A stretch of DNA of 47,699 nucleotides from positions 1 to 47,699 of the IMG/VR virus record IMGVR_UViG_3300018411_000031, one strand, 5' to 3'. Numbering within the stretch: the first letter of the stretch is position 1; every line of letters begins with the position of its first letter. Shown here one piece after another: positions 16,176 to 23,412 of this stretch. The notes under the pieces are model-generated. The model was not told the origin of the DNA. It worked only from the letters and a program-made list of their open reading frames with translations, and did no database searches. The position numbers and the translations under genes are program-made. The DNA is from a virus.

Positions 16176-16625
16176 TTAGAATGGGAGATAGAGGGCGACT
16201 TTGCGGAACTTCGAATTGTCGGCTTCGGGGGGCATTTCGCCCTTGGTGTAAGCCATGTGTGTTTCGGATTTGAGGACGGCGAGAATAGCCATGTCGTGCT
16301 CCCAGTCGGTAATCTCTGCGTCTTCTGGCCTCTGCTTTTCGTTGGCCATAGCTGAATGGACTTCGTTACGCTTGCATTCAGCAATAGCTTCGTCGATTGA
16401 TTCAGTGAAGCGGAGGCAATGCCGGCGGTTGACGAGTTTATTCCGTTCCCAACGAATCTTTTCGTCCAGGTTCATGCAAAGGGCGCTAATTGCTCCAGAA
16501 GGGCCTTTGGTGTCATCTTCGTCAAGTTGAGCGGTGATGCTGATGCAGATTCGATGATTAGCGAATTGCTCGAGTGGGTCATTGAACTGGTGATGTCTGC
16601 TGACTGTGATCTCTGTGTATTTCAT
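16176..16625 (-). CDS. Unknown protein, paralogue of 12482-12922, ends in -YLPF
   Basis: A 149-aa protein paralogous to the one at 12482-12922: TEITVSRHHQFNDPLEQFAN and the following HRICISITAQ match almost block for block, the helical middle diverges, and the C terminus again ends in hydrophobic-Pro-Phe (VALYLPF). It lies directly between SSB and the SMC-like ATPase, which places it in the recombination module. The shared Pro-Phe end suggests it could compete with or mimic the SSB tail in recruiting partners; this is inference. No known family is recognised. Confidence 0.78.
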   Translation of the reverse strand: MKYTEITVSRHHQFNDPLEQFANHRICISITAQLDEDDTKGPSGAISALCMNLDEKIRWERNKLVNRRHCLRFTESIDEAIAECKRNEVHSAMANEKQRPEDAEITDWEHDMAILAVLKSETHMAYTKGEMPPEADNSKFRKVALYLPF

Positions 16626-16654
16626 GGGTTTCTTCTCTTCTTAATTTTGATTCG

Positions 16655-17164
16655 TTAAAACGGGACGTCTTCATCGAGAACGTCGTCGTTCAGGTTGAAA
16701 TTACCTTGTGAGCGAGTGGTCGACTGGGTGTTGCGGTTCGGTATTTTTTCGAGTGCATTAGACGACGAGGTTGCGCTCGGTGAGGAACTGGTCTGCGTAG
16801 AGGGAGTGGAGCGTTGCTGTTGGCTGTCGCCTCCATTGGAGTCGATGAACTGAAATGAGCGCAGCTTGACGTAGGTCTTCGTCTTTTTCTGTCCGCTGTT
16901 ATCCTCCCATGAATCTTGCGCTAGGCTTCCTTCGATGAAGATCGGTTTTCCTTTCCTCATGTATTTGGCAATGACCTCGGCTTGCTTCCCGTAGGCAACG
17001 ATTCCGACGAATGTGGTTTTCTCCTTTCGCTCGCCATCTCGTGTCAGGTACGACTCGTTGACTGCGATATTGAAGTTTACCAAGGAATCACCGCTGGGGA
17101 GTGATTTGATCTCTGGGTCCCGAGTGAGGTTGCCCAGTAAAAAGGTCCTGTTGAATGATGGCAT
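16655..17164 (-). CDS. ssb: Single-stranded DNA-binding protein
   Basis: A 169-aa SSB. The OB-fold (about 1-108) begins FNRTFLLGNLTRDPEIKSLPSG, followed by ...FNIAVNESY, TTFVGIVAYGKQAEVIAKYM and KGKPIFIEGSL. A Gln/Ser/Thr/Asn-rich disordered linker leads to the acidic tip DEDVPF, the canonical docking peptide for replication and repair partners. The protein coats ssDNA during phage replication and RecT-mediated annealing. It is 29 bp upstream of the paralogue gene. Confidence 0.97.
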   Translation of the reverse strand: MPSFNRTFLLGNLTRDPEIKSLPSGDSLVNFNIAVNESYLTRDGERKEKTTFVGIVAYGKQAEVIAKYMRKGKPIFIEGSLAQDSWEDNSGQKKTKTYVKLRSFQFIDSNGGDSQQQRSTPSTQTSSSPSATSSSNALEKIPNRNTQSTTRSQGNFNLNDDVLDEDVPF

Positions 17165-17183
17165 GGATCGCTGAGGCTCGTGG

Positions 17184-17840
17184 TTAATCAGTCAGGCGGT
17201 ATTTCATGCCCTTTTTCTCAAGGGAGATCGTGCCGTCTGCAGCCAATCCATTGAGCGCCTTATGAAACTCCGGGTTGGTCATATCTTTCAGGGAATTGCT
17301 CACCTCCCGGAAAATATCCATGGTATCGAGTCCTGGCTTCGCTGTGAGTGCGGAGATGATGTGTTCTTGAATCGTGTCGTTGCGATGGATCTCGTCTTGA
17401 ATGGCCTTTAACTCTTCCTGCATCTTCTTCGGATTACGGCGACGAGTGCCTTTAAAAAGGATCGGGCATTTGCCGACTCGAGAGACGGCGCCGGCGGGTA
17501 CATTTCGAGCGACGATCATTTGCGTGCCGTCTTTGTGTGGCTGAGGTGACCGCAAATCCAAGTTTTCAAGAAAAACGGCATCGACCACGGCGAAGGTGTA
17601 GGCGTAGCGATTATCCCATCCTTTTCGAATTTGGACGACGTCACCTTTCTTGATGCGGTGCTCCCAGAAGATACGATTGGAGAGCTTGACGAAACCAGTT
17701 GCCCATTGAATCACGGGACTCCCTTCTTTGTTGAGTCGCGCAATGGCGAATCGCCAGATGCGGAATTTCCATGGAGTTTGTGGTGAGTCTTTGCTCAAGC
17801 CGTTGTGATCAACTGTTTGGGTCTTATTTGATTTTTTCAT
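17184..17840 (-). CDS. Hypothetical protein with possible winged-helix C terminus
   Basis: A 218-aa protein from ATG 17840 (MKKSNKTQTVDHNG), coupled to the preceding zinc-ribbon gene by ATGA; the longer reading upstream is only overlap. The N-terminal half is beta-rich (WKFRIWRFAIARLNKEGSP, KKGDVVQIRKGWDN). After a basic patch (FKGTRRRNPKK), the C-terminal about 80 residues are helical and end GTISLEKKGMKYRLTD, a pattern typical of winged-helix domains. A DNA-binding role beside SSB is plausible. No family is recognised. Confidence 0.7.
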   Translation of the reverse strand: MKKSNKTQTVDHNGLSKDSPQTPWKFRIWRFAIARLNKEGSPVIQWATGFVKLSNRIFWEHRIKKGDVVQIRKGWDNRYAYTFAVVDAVFLENLDLRSPQPHKDGTQMIVARNVPAGAVSRVGKCPILFKGTRRRNPKKMQEELKAIQDEIHRNDTIQEHIISALTAKPGLDTMDIFREVSNSLKDMTNPEFHKALNGLAADGTISLEKKGMKYRLTD

Positions 17841-18028
17841 AGGTCGATTTCTACTAGATTTTGAAGTGAAAGTGTGGGTGTTGGCTGATGAGTGTGTTGT
17901 TGGCAGACAGAGCATAGACCCGGACGTAATGGGACGGACTTCCCATAGCGCCAGCACTCCGGGCAAAGGTCATTCTTCGGCGGGGGAGGGCGCTTGTATG
18001 TGGCTGGTTTTGTCTTGGTGGAGTTCAC
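17837..18028 (-). CDS. Small zinc-ribbon protein
   Basis: A 63-aa protein if it starts at GTG 18028; a TTG at 18112 would extend it to 91 aa but overlap the upstream gene strongly. It carries LCPECWRYG and PGLCSVCQQH, two CxxC knuckles about 15 residues apart that fit a zinc ribbon. Its stop overlaps the next start (ATGA), and its 5' part overlaps the preceding gene by about 59 bp in another frame. The zinc site is clear from the spacing; the target is unknown. Confidence 0.6.
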   Translation of the reverse strand: MNSTKTKPATYKRPPPPKNDLCPECWRYGKSVPLRPGLCSVCQQHTHQPTPTLSLQNLVEIDL

Positions 18029-18173
18029 GGTCTGTATTGACGAATAGCTTTGTGTAGTTGGCTTGAACCATCTCTTCCAAAAGTTCGTGATACTCGCGTT
18101 GAGCGGTCTCAAACTTGACTCTCCGGCGGTTTAATTCCTTGGAGATTGTTTCCGGGGTATTGAGATTAGGCAT
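17970..18173 (-). CDS. Small helical hypothetical protein
   Basis: A 67-aa protein beginning MPNLNTPETISKELNRRRV, predicted helical with a heptad-like run (RVKFETAQREYHELLEEM) that suits a coiled coil. Its ATG at 18173 lies inside the end of the DUF1064 gene (TATGCCTAA context), supporting translational coupling. No family is recognised. Confidence 0.6.
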   Translation of the reverse strand: MPNLNTPETISKELNRRRVKFETAQREYHELLEEMVQANYTKLFVNTDRELHQDKTSHIQAPSPAEE

Positions 18174-18555
18174 ATCGAAGGTTCTCCATGAGGTCGGCGG
18201 CTTCGTTGGGGCTGGTGATGCGCGTGATTAGGATGTCATTGGTGTGCAGCATGAGCTTTTCGTTGATGGCGAAGTCGCGCTTTTCTGCGGTGGCCGCACT
18301 TTTGACGTCGATGACTATGTCGATCCCGTTGCCTTTGATGCGGAAGTCTGCGGTGTAGGTGTGCTTTCTGAGTGTCTTACCTGCGTGTGGGCGCTGGGTG
18401 GGGATGAGCTCGAACTTTGGCTGCAGTTCTAGTTCAAGGTCCAGCAACTTGCATCCGGCCCGGAAGTGTAGGAAACACTCTCCTTCGAGCTTTGAATCAA
18501 ACACGATGCCGTCGACGTGGACTTTTCTCGCGTTGTATTTTGGTTTTCTAGGCAC
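18166..18555 (-). CDS. DUF1064 family protein (putative phage resolvase/nuclease fold)
   Basis: A 129-aa protein when started at GTG 18555, four bases after the stop of the Fe-S nuclease gene; an ATG at 18693 exists but would put 46 residues over the neighbour. The DUF1064 signature is visible: PRKPKYNARKVHVDGIVFDS, KLEGECFLHF, then HTYTADFRIKGNGIDIVIDVKSA. The pattern E...D...(V)DVK matches a PD-(D/E)XK nuclease core (Glu in KLEGE, Asp in TADF, D-x-K in DVKS). Such phage proteins are proposed Holliday-junction resolvases or endonucleases. The context with RecT and SSB supports a recombination role. Confidence 0.85.
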   Translation of the reverse strand: MPRKPKYNARKVHVDGIVFDSKLEGECFLHFRAGCKLLDLELELQPKFELIPTQRPHAGKTLRKHTYTADFRIKGNGIDIVIDVKSAATAEKRDFAINEKLMLHTNDILITRITSPNEAADLMENLRYA

Positions 18556-18559
18556 GGTA

Positions 18560-19750
18560 TTAACGGAATGATACGATTTGAGCGACTGGTTGGTTGAAGA
18601 AGGGCCCGTATTCTTTCTCGACCACGTCTTTGGCTGACTCCTTCTTGCTCGATGTGATTGGGATGTCTCGGACCTTGGCGATGACGCGCTCAAAGTTGCT
18701 GAATTTGATGTCGAAGATCAGTGCTTCCTGTTCTTCTGTGAGGCCTTCGCTTTTGACCTTCTTCAGTAGGTCTACCATCGTTTCCTCATGCCATGAGCGA
18801 CGAGTGTTTCGCTCCTTCAAGTACACAATACGACCGTCTGGAAGTTCTGCTTCCTCGCCCGGAGTTGCGGACAGCTTTTCTTTGAGCATGTCAGCTGCTT
18901 TTTTGAAAGGAGTGTCAAATTTCTTACGTGCGTCTTCGAAGAATACCAGGTCTTCGATTGAGATTTCGCCATCGATCGAGGCGATTTGTTCTTCAGTGAG
19001 TGTGGTCTTCATGTCGTTTACGTCGTGGCGGAAGGCAATGCACTTGAGTGCGGCAGGGCAGTACTTGCATTGGGATCCTCGGTTATCGTCGGAGTTGATG
19101 AAAAAGGGATTCTTGATGACGCTCATCAGTTGGTCTTTGAGGTAGGCAACGAGCTTATCTAGGTTTTCGCGTCCCTCGATGGTGACCTCGGAGATACGCT
19201 CCATGCCATAATCCGGGTTGTTCTTCGGTTGGCAGATCTTCCATGTGATCTTTTCAACGCCGGGATAGTTGAGATAAACCAAGACGATGTATCCCAGCAT
19301 TTGATTGTTCTGGTCCGCTGGATCGACTGGAATGGCACCGGCTTTCAAGTCCCATCCGATGCATTCTTTGCCGTCTGCGGTGAAGCTGGTGACGTCGGCA
19401 TGACCGGTGAGGAAGAAGTCTCCAAAGTCGGCTTCGAGCTCATCTTCAACCATGATGGCCATTCCTGTTGTCTCGTATCGGACATCAGAGATGAGGTAAT
19501 CGACGACAAATTCGGAGAATCCATTCGGTTTGAAGTCTCCGCATTCTGCGGCTTCTTCGGTCTCTGGAAGTCCACCGTCTCCAATGCATGCACCTTCTTC
19601 TTGGACAAGAGTCCATGCGCTTTTCCAGTGGCACCAATTACCCTCATGAGCGGCTCCGGTGCTTTCGTTCGGAAAGCGGGGTGCGAGAATGCGTGATGCG
19701 TGGCAAGTCAGTACGCGGTCGAGCTCGCTGCAACGGAAGGATGGTTTCAC
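18560..19750 (-). CDS. RecB/Cas4-like PD-(D/E)XK Fe-S nuclease (DUF2800)
   Basis: The 396-aa protein is a RecB-family exonuclease of the DUF2800 type, probably the end-resecting partner of RecT. Catalytic signatures are GHADV (Asp119), WDLKAG (Asp134, Lys136) and QMLGY (Gln150, Tyr154). Four cysteines in the Cas4/AddB arrangement, Cys16 near the N terminus and C228-x2-C231-x5-C237 after the nuclease core, suggest a 4Fe-4S cluster. The C-terminal about 130 residues are helical. The start is GTG 19750, overlapping the previous stop (GTGA). It would generate 3' single strands for RecT and SSB. Confidence 0.88.
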   Translation of the reverse strand: MKPSFRCSELDRVLTCHASRILAPRFPNESTGAAHEGNWCHWKSAWTLVQEEGACIGDGGLPETEEAAECGDFKPNGFSEFVVDYLISDVRYETTGMAIMVEDELEADFGDFFLTGHADVTSFTADGKECIGWDLKAGAIPVDPADQNNQMLGYIVLVYLNYPGVEKITWKICQPKNNPDYGMERISEVTIEGRENLDKLVAYLKDQLMSVIKNPFFINSDDNRGSQCKYCPAALKCIAFRHDVNDMKTTLTEEQIASIDGEISIEDLVFFEDARKKFDTPFKKAADMLKEKLSATPGEEAELPDGRIVYLKERNTRRSWHEETMVDLLKKVKSEGLTEEQEALIFDIKFSNFERVIAKVRDIPITSSKKESAKDVVEKEYGPFFNQPVAQIVSFR

Positions 19751-20031
19751 TTTTTACCTCCTTTCGGATGATACTCATGGACATCTCCATCAGTGATCAT
19801 TCTGTGCACTAGCGCTGCTGACATATTCGCCACAACTGCGGCGGGTAAAAGCCCCATGCAGTTGCAGCAATAAACGGATTTTCTACGACTGGCTAAAACC
19901 AAGAGAGCTTCGACTGATTTTAACTTTTTGCCTCGGCGCGCATAGGCCGTTAGATTGACCTTATTCCGGCGAGCAATGGTCTTATCAAGCTCTTCCTTGG
20001 TCTTGCCTTTCGGTGTGGAATAGAAGCTCAT
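19747..20031 (-). CDS. Small basic hypothetical protein with CCNC motif
   Basis: A 94-aa basic protein (MSFYSTPKGKTKEELDKTIA...) with a KSVYCCNCMGLLPAAVVAN segment in the middle and a His/Lys-rich C terminus (HEYHPKGGKK). It is coupled to the nuclease gene by GTGA. The clustered cysteines might bind metal, but the number is too small for a standard zinc finger. No family is recognised. Confidence 0.65.
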   Translation of the reverse strand: MSFYSTPKGKTKEELDKTIARRNKVNLTAYARRGKKLKSVEALLVLASRRKSVYCCNCMGLLPAAVVANMSAALVHRMITDGDVHEYHPKGGKK

Positions 20032-20034
20032 GGT

Positions 20035-20514
20035 CTAGCCCTGTGCTTGCTGCTTGCTGAAGAGATCGAGTTGGCCGGAGAAGTCCTTAAGGTCAGTCTT
20101 CCATAGGCCAAATTTCTGAACGACTGCGCCAAACTCTTCGACATCGTGCTCGATGATGCATGGCGATCCGTCGTCGTTCTCACCACAATGAAGCATCTCA
20201 TGAAACATGAGTGGTTCGCGAATGTCTGGGTTTGCGCCCCAAATCTGTTCGTCGAGGATGATTAGGAAATCATATCCGTGTAGGAAGTTGTCCCGGGCTG
20301 TGCACTTGACCGCTTTGCCCAGCACTCGTTTCGTGCCTTTCTTCATCTCCTTTGAAGTGAAGATCAGACGGACCTTAAAATTGACGAGATGCTTTGTGTG
20401 AGGATCGCTCAGCAGGTCGCTGTAGATTTGATGTGCATCCTCGTTTGCATCACGGAAATCTCCGTCTTGCTTAGAGTCTGGGGCGAAGTCGACGACTTTA
20501 CTATTCTTGCTCAT
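20035..20514 (-). CDS. Putative phage metallopeptidase (HExxH)
   Basis: A 159-aa protein from ATG 20514 (MSKNSKVVDFAPDSK), overlapping the previous gene by 14 bp. It has PLMFHEMLHCGEND, an HExxH zinc site, followed by IIEHDVEEFGAVV, where a third ligand His/Glu could lie. The layout matches the putative phage metallopeptidase family common in early operons. The middle is basic and beta-rich. It is cytoplasmic, without signal peptide. The target is unknown; host-protein processing is a possibility. Confidence 0.8.
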   Translation of the reverse strand: MSKNSKVVDFAPDSKQDGDFRDANEDAHQIYSDLLSDPHTKHLVNFKVRLIFTSKEMKKGTKRVLGKAVKCTARDNFLHGYDFLIILDEQIWGANPDIREPLMFHEMLHCGENDDGSPCIIEHDVEEFGAVVQKFGLWKTDLKDFSGQLDLFSKQQAQG

Positions 20515-20788
20515 GATTATCTGTTTTCGCGTTATAGGTGTCTTCCTTCGCGATATTGAGAAGGAAGGTGCGTAGTTCTGATGGGATGACAGAGGGCCCT
20601 TGTCCCTCGATGTCGTAAACAGGAAGCTTGTGAGTCTTGCCATCGTGACCAGTGACGCCTGAGCGCCATTTATTGAAACTGGTTTGACTGGCCTGAACTT
20701 TGTAAAGGCGACGTAGTGCAATCGGCATGTCTGCAACGACCATGGCGATCAGTGCTTCTTGCCTTTGCTCTGTTTCATTACTGCTCAT
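20501..20788 (-). CDS. Hypothetical early protein
   Basis: A 95-aa protein starting at ATG 20788 inside the end of the upstream gene. It is helical at the N terminus (NETEQRQEALIAMVVADMPI) and then has SFNKWRSGVTGHDGKTHKLP and YDIEGQGPSVIPSELRTFL, which could form a small DNA-binding fold. There is no strict HTH match and no recognised family. Its place between the RecT-side genes and the metallopeptidase is the only functional hint. Confidence 0.65.
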   Translation of the reverse strand: MSSNETEQRQEALIAMVVADMPIALRRLYKVQASQTSFNKWRSGVTGHDGKTHKLPVYDIEGQGPSVIPSELRTFLLNIAKEDTYNAKTDNHEQE

Positions 20789-21002
20789 TGGTGACGATTC
20801 GTGTTCCTGGTATGAAGGGTGTCTTGCCTTGATTCTTCTCGTTGATGATGCGTTCGAGTTCTTGAATGTATTCAGTTGGCAGCTGATCCGGATGCGTGAC
20901 GACGATCCTGACTGTTTGAGTCTTGGGTGGTGTGCCTGCGATGTCCTCGCGACGAAACAGCGAGTGCGCGAAACTCAAACGATCTGCGATGGGCTCGGAC
21001 AT
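20778..21002 (-). CDS. Small protein with IAGTPPK motif
   Basis: A 74-aa protein starting at ATG 21002, sharing a base with the RecT stop (TAATG). Residues 21-27 read IAGTPPK, the same motif as in RecT and the repressor, and its end, PGTRIVTNEQ, resembles PGTRLPTN in the repressor tail. The part between is alpha/beta (TVRIVVTHPDQLPTEYIQEL). No family is recognised; it may be a RecT accessory protein because of the coupling. Confidence 0.68.
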   Translation of the reverse strand: MSEPIADRLSFAHSLFRREDIAGTPPKTQTVRIVVTHPDQLPTEYIQELERIINEKNQGKTPFIPGTRIVTNEQ

Positions 21003-22093
21003 TAGAAGTCGACACGAGCCTCTTCTGCTTTCTCGACAATCGCCTTAACGCCGGATGGAGACTGGTTCCCGACGATTTCCAAGTAAACGAGGCCTTGGCG
21101 CTTCGTGTGCTTGTTCTCCATGTCTTTGGAGAATGCCATACCGTGATATTCATCTCCCTTGATGATCAGCACGCGGACTGGCTCACCGCTTTTCGTAGAC
21201 TTATCAGCAAATTCCTCGATAGCGAAGTTGCCTGAGATCACTTCACCTTCCTCAAGAATGGTGCGAGGCTCGGCCTTCGTTGCCGTTGGCTCCTTGTCTT
21301 CCGCCTTTTCAGCTGATTTCGGTTCCTCAGCTGGTGGTTCTTTGTCTTCGACCTTCTCGACTGGCTTGGGCTCTGGTTTGGCTGCTTCTTTCGGCTCTTC
21401 AACCTTCTCCGCCGGCTTTGGGTCTTCGACTTTTTCCGCTGGTTTCGGCTCCGGCTTGGTTGCAGACATAGCTGCGGCTGCGCCTTTGTTCTTCTTCGGA
21501 ACATTCGGGCGCTTGGGTGGTGTGCCTGCGATACCGTCATCGTCTGTTTGAGCGTCTTCATCGTACTCATCAGGGGTATAAACTCCCATCATTAGCTCGG
21601 GCATGTGACGACGTGCCCAAATACGTGCACCGATATAGCACATTTGCTGCTCCGGCTGCTTCTTCATCTGACCGTTCTTATTGACTTCGCAGGCCTCGTC
21701 GTAAGTCAACTTGATGGTACGTGCTTCGTCCTCGCCTTTGATAGTACCTGATACAGTGAGAACTCGCTTGTTACCTTCGCCTTCAAAGTCGTAGCGCAAG
21801 CGAGACTTGAGATTTCCACGAGCATTGATCACTGCTGAGATGAGCTTGCCCTCATACATCACCTTGCCGTGGATGATACTTGTGCAGTCCGCGACGCCGA
21901 AAAAGTCCATTCCCCACTGTGCTGCTTGTGAGATGACTCGAATACAATTACCCGGTTTGTTCTTCAGGTGATCGGGGAGCAAGTCGCATTTGGCGACGAC
22001 ATTGGCGAACTCAATCGCCTCATTCATGCTGTTCGGCATCATCAAAAGACCGCCGCCTTGATTGTCGGTGTGGGTTGCAAGTTCTGTGTTCAT
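21002..22093 (-). CDS. recT: RecT-family single-strand annealing recombinase with extra C-terminal domain
   Basis: A 363-aa RecT/RedB-type annealing protein. The core (about 1-180) has AIEFANVVAKCDLLPDHLKN, CIRVISQAAQWGMDFFGVAD, YEGKLISAVINARG and GARIWARRHMPE, typical of RecT. An IAGTPPK motif (188-194) is followed by a Lys/Pro/Ala/Glu repeat linker (about 204-280) and then an additional domain (about 281-363: GEVISGNFAIEEFADKSTKS ... VYLEIVG) that is beta-rich and could be an OB-like fold. Standard RecT is shorter, about 270-330 aa, without such a tail. It works with the Fe-S nuclease and SSB in phage recombination. The tail's role is unknown. Confidence 0.9.
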   Translation of the reverse strand: MNTELATHTDNQGGGLLMMPNSMNEAIEFANVVAKCDLLPDHLKNKPGNCIRVISQAAQWGMDFFGVADCTSIIHGKVMYEGKLISAVINARGNLKSRLRYDFEGEGNKRVLTVSGTIKGEDEARTIKLTYDEACEVNKNGQMKKQPEQQMCYIGARIWARRHMPELMMGVYTPDEYDEDAQTDDDGIAGTPPKRPNVPKKNKGAAAAMSATKPEPKPAEKVEDPKPAEKVEEPKEAAKPEPKPVEKVEDKEPPAEEPKSAEKAEDKEPTATKAEPRTILEEGEVISGNFAIEEFADKSTKSGEPVRVLIIKGDEYHGMAFSKDMENKHTKRQGLVYLEIVGNQSPSGVKAIVEKAEEARVDF

Positions 22094-22120
22094 AGGTGTT
22101 TCTTCTCTGTGGGTTAAAAT

Positions 22121-22197
22121 TGGGTGCAGGAACGGGATTCGAACCCGTGACCTTCTGGTTATGAGCCAGACGCGCTACCGGACTGCGCTATCCTGCA
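22121..22197 (-). tRNA. tRNA with anticodon CAU (elongator Met-like)
   Basis: A complete 77-nt cloverleaf with encoded CCA. The acceptor stem is TGCAGGA/TCCTGCA, the D-stem GCGC/GCGC, the anticodon arm TCTGG CTCATAA CCAGA and the T-arm ACGGG TTCGAAT CCCGT. The anticodon is CAT. It lacks the three consecutive G-C pairs of initiator tRNA and has a paired 1-72 position, so it is elongator Met or a lysidine-type Ile. The discriminator is C73 instead of the usual A73. It lies between RecT and the first operon gene, on the same strand. Confidence 0.93.
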
Positions 22198-22202
22198 TTC
22201 TG

Positions 22203-22541
22203 TTATGAATTCTTTTTGTTCGGGGTTGCGGCCATCGGCTCGGCTACTTCTTCGATTGAAGAAATTTCCCCCATCATGACTGATTTCAGTTCCTCGGATG
22301 CGGCGGTCAGACGTGGGTCTTTCCCGATGTCGTCCAAAAGTGTGTAGAGCTTGCGGCGAATCTCTATACGACTTGCGTCACTTGCCCCAAAGTGGGCGAC
22401 AGGTTTCGAAGCGGCTGTACGACGGAATCCTAGAAATTCCTCGATAATCAGTGCCTCGGATGCCTCTGCGGGCGATCCATGTTGGCGACGGTTGCGGACA
22501 ATCCGTCCAACTTGGTCAAGTAAATCAATGCGATGGTTCAT
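22203..22541 (-). CDS. Hypothetical protein, first gene of the left early operon
   Basis: A 112-aa helical, charged protein (MNHRIDLLDQVGRIVRNRRQ...; ISSIEEVAEPMAATPNKKNS at the end). It is divergently arranged with the repressor and ends 5 bp before the tRNA. No family is recognised. First genes of lytic operons facing a repressor are often Cro-like or small anti-host proteins, but no HTH is apparent here. Confidence 0.65.
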   Translation of the reverse strand: MNHRIDLLDQVGRIVRNRRQHGSPAEASEALIIEEFLGFRRTAASKPVAHFGASDASRIEIRRKLYTLLDDIGKDPRLTAASEELKSVMMGEISSIEEVAEPMAATPNKKNS

Positions 22542-22622
22542 AATTACAGAATCAGGTTTAGTAAAAATGAACCTTGCAATGCAAGCAAAAATTCGTTTTT
22601 TCTTAAATCAGATTCAAAAATT
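22542..22622. promoter_or_regulatory. Divergent control region between repressor and early operon
   Basis: This 81-bp AT-rich spacer must hold the promoters for the rightward repressor and the leftward early operon. Its centre carries a perfect palindrome TTGCA-A-TGCAA at 22574-22584, a good candidate repressor operator. On the minus strand TTGCTT and TTTACT at roughly 17-bp spacing could be -35 and -10 boxes over the palindrome, though neither is close to consensus. The 9-mer TTGCAATGC recurs at 26469-26477 in the other large control region. Confidence 0.55.
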
Positions 22623-23207
22623 ATGAATATCTTCGGAGAAACACTCAGCGACTACTTGTCGAGAAATGGCATCACACAGAGAGACTTTGCCTCAAAGGTT
22701 GGAATCTCTGCAGGCTCTATGAGTCAGATTCTATCCAGCGGGGAGGGCGGTTTCCTTCCTAAAGAAAGTCGAGCAAAAGAGATTATTGCCAAGATTGGCG
22801 ATGATGCGACTCGAGCTGCGTTAGGCCGGGCATATATTTTAACAGTCTGGGATAAACTCGGATTGTCTGATAATCCGCTAAGCGGAACGCTTGATCGTCC
22901 TGAGCACCTAAGTCAGTTTGAAAACTTTAGACCTTCACTTCAGCGTTTGCTCATAAGTTTGGGCATTGGTGCGATGGCTGATCCATTGGTTGAACAAATC
23001 CTTATTGACCAAGAGCGTTATGTCGGGAAAGAACAAGGTAGATCTGACTACACGCATAATCATCATGATCGCCTAGTTGCCGAAGATGATATTGCCGGAA
23101 CCCCGCCCCCAAAGTTGCCCCATGCCGAAGAAACAGCGCTCCAACCAGGAACACGACTCCCGACAAATTCTGATACAATGGGAGACGGAAAGGGAGAAAG
23201 CGCTTAA
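22623..23207 (+). CDS. CI-like HTH repressor
   Basis: A 194-aa transcription regulator. The N terminus (about 5-60) is an XRE/lambda-type HTH: LSDYLSRNGITQRDFASKVG then ISAGSMSQILSSGEG. The rest is not a recognisable LexA-type S24 peptidase domain, so it may be a non-cleaved repressor. The C terminus has DDIAGTPPPKLP (157-162 IAGTPP) and PGTRLPTN (175-182), both echoed in the 74-aa gene at 20778. It reads opposite to the early operon over an 81-bp spacer, the classic lysogeny switch arrangement. Binding to the TTGCAATGCAA palindrome is inferred. Confidence 0.85.
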   Translation: MNIFGETLSDYLSRNGITQRDFASKVGISAGSMSQILSSGEGGFLPKESRAKEIIAKIGDDATRAALGRAYILTVWDKLGLSDNPLSGTLDRPEHLSQFENFRPSLQRLLISLGIGAMADPLVEQILIDQERYVGKEQGRSDYTHNHHDRLVAEDDIAGTPPPKLPHAEETALQPGTRLPTNSDTMGDGKGESA

Positions 23208-23301
23208 AATCCAAAAGAATGAAAAGAAGCCAATCGACAGCCGGTTTAGAAGTTGTCCCTACGGTCTAGGTCGATGGTGTTTTGTTCCTGATAGTAAATA
23301 A
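23122..23301 (+). CDS. Possible small ORF overlapping the repressor end
   Basis: A 59-residue reading frame (MPKKQRSNQEHDSRQ... ending GRWCFVPDSK) overlaps the last 86 bp of the repressor in another frame and extends 94 bp beyond it. Its composition is protein-like and highly charged, but no SD precedes the ATG. It could be a small coupled gene or chance. The repressor frame is preferred in the overlap because its C-terminal motifs recur in another protein. Confidence 0.3.
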   Translation: MPKKQRSNQEHDSRQILIQWETEREKALKIQKNEKKPIDSRFRSCPYGLGRWCFVPDSK

Positions 23302-23412
23302 GTGAGGGCTGACTCCCATTACTGAAAGCCAACCCTCGTGCGCCCGGAGACCAATCCAGACAACAATCCGTTCATGCTCGGCGGTCCAATCCGAGTCAAT
23401 GTGAAACTGCTT
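23302..23412. other. Convergent spacer with weak hairpin
   Basis: This is the short non-coding gap between the rightward repressor transcript and the leftward genes ending at 23413. A GAGGG...CCCTC inverted repeat at about 23303-23336 could be a weak bidirectional terminator, but no T-run follows it. No tRNA or further gene is seen. Confidence 0.4.
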
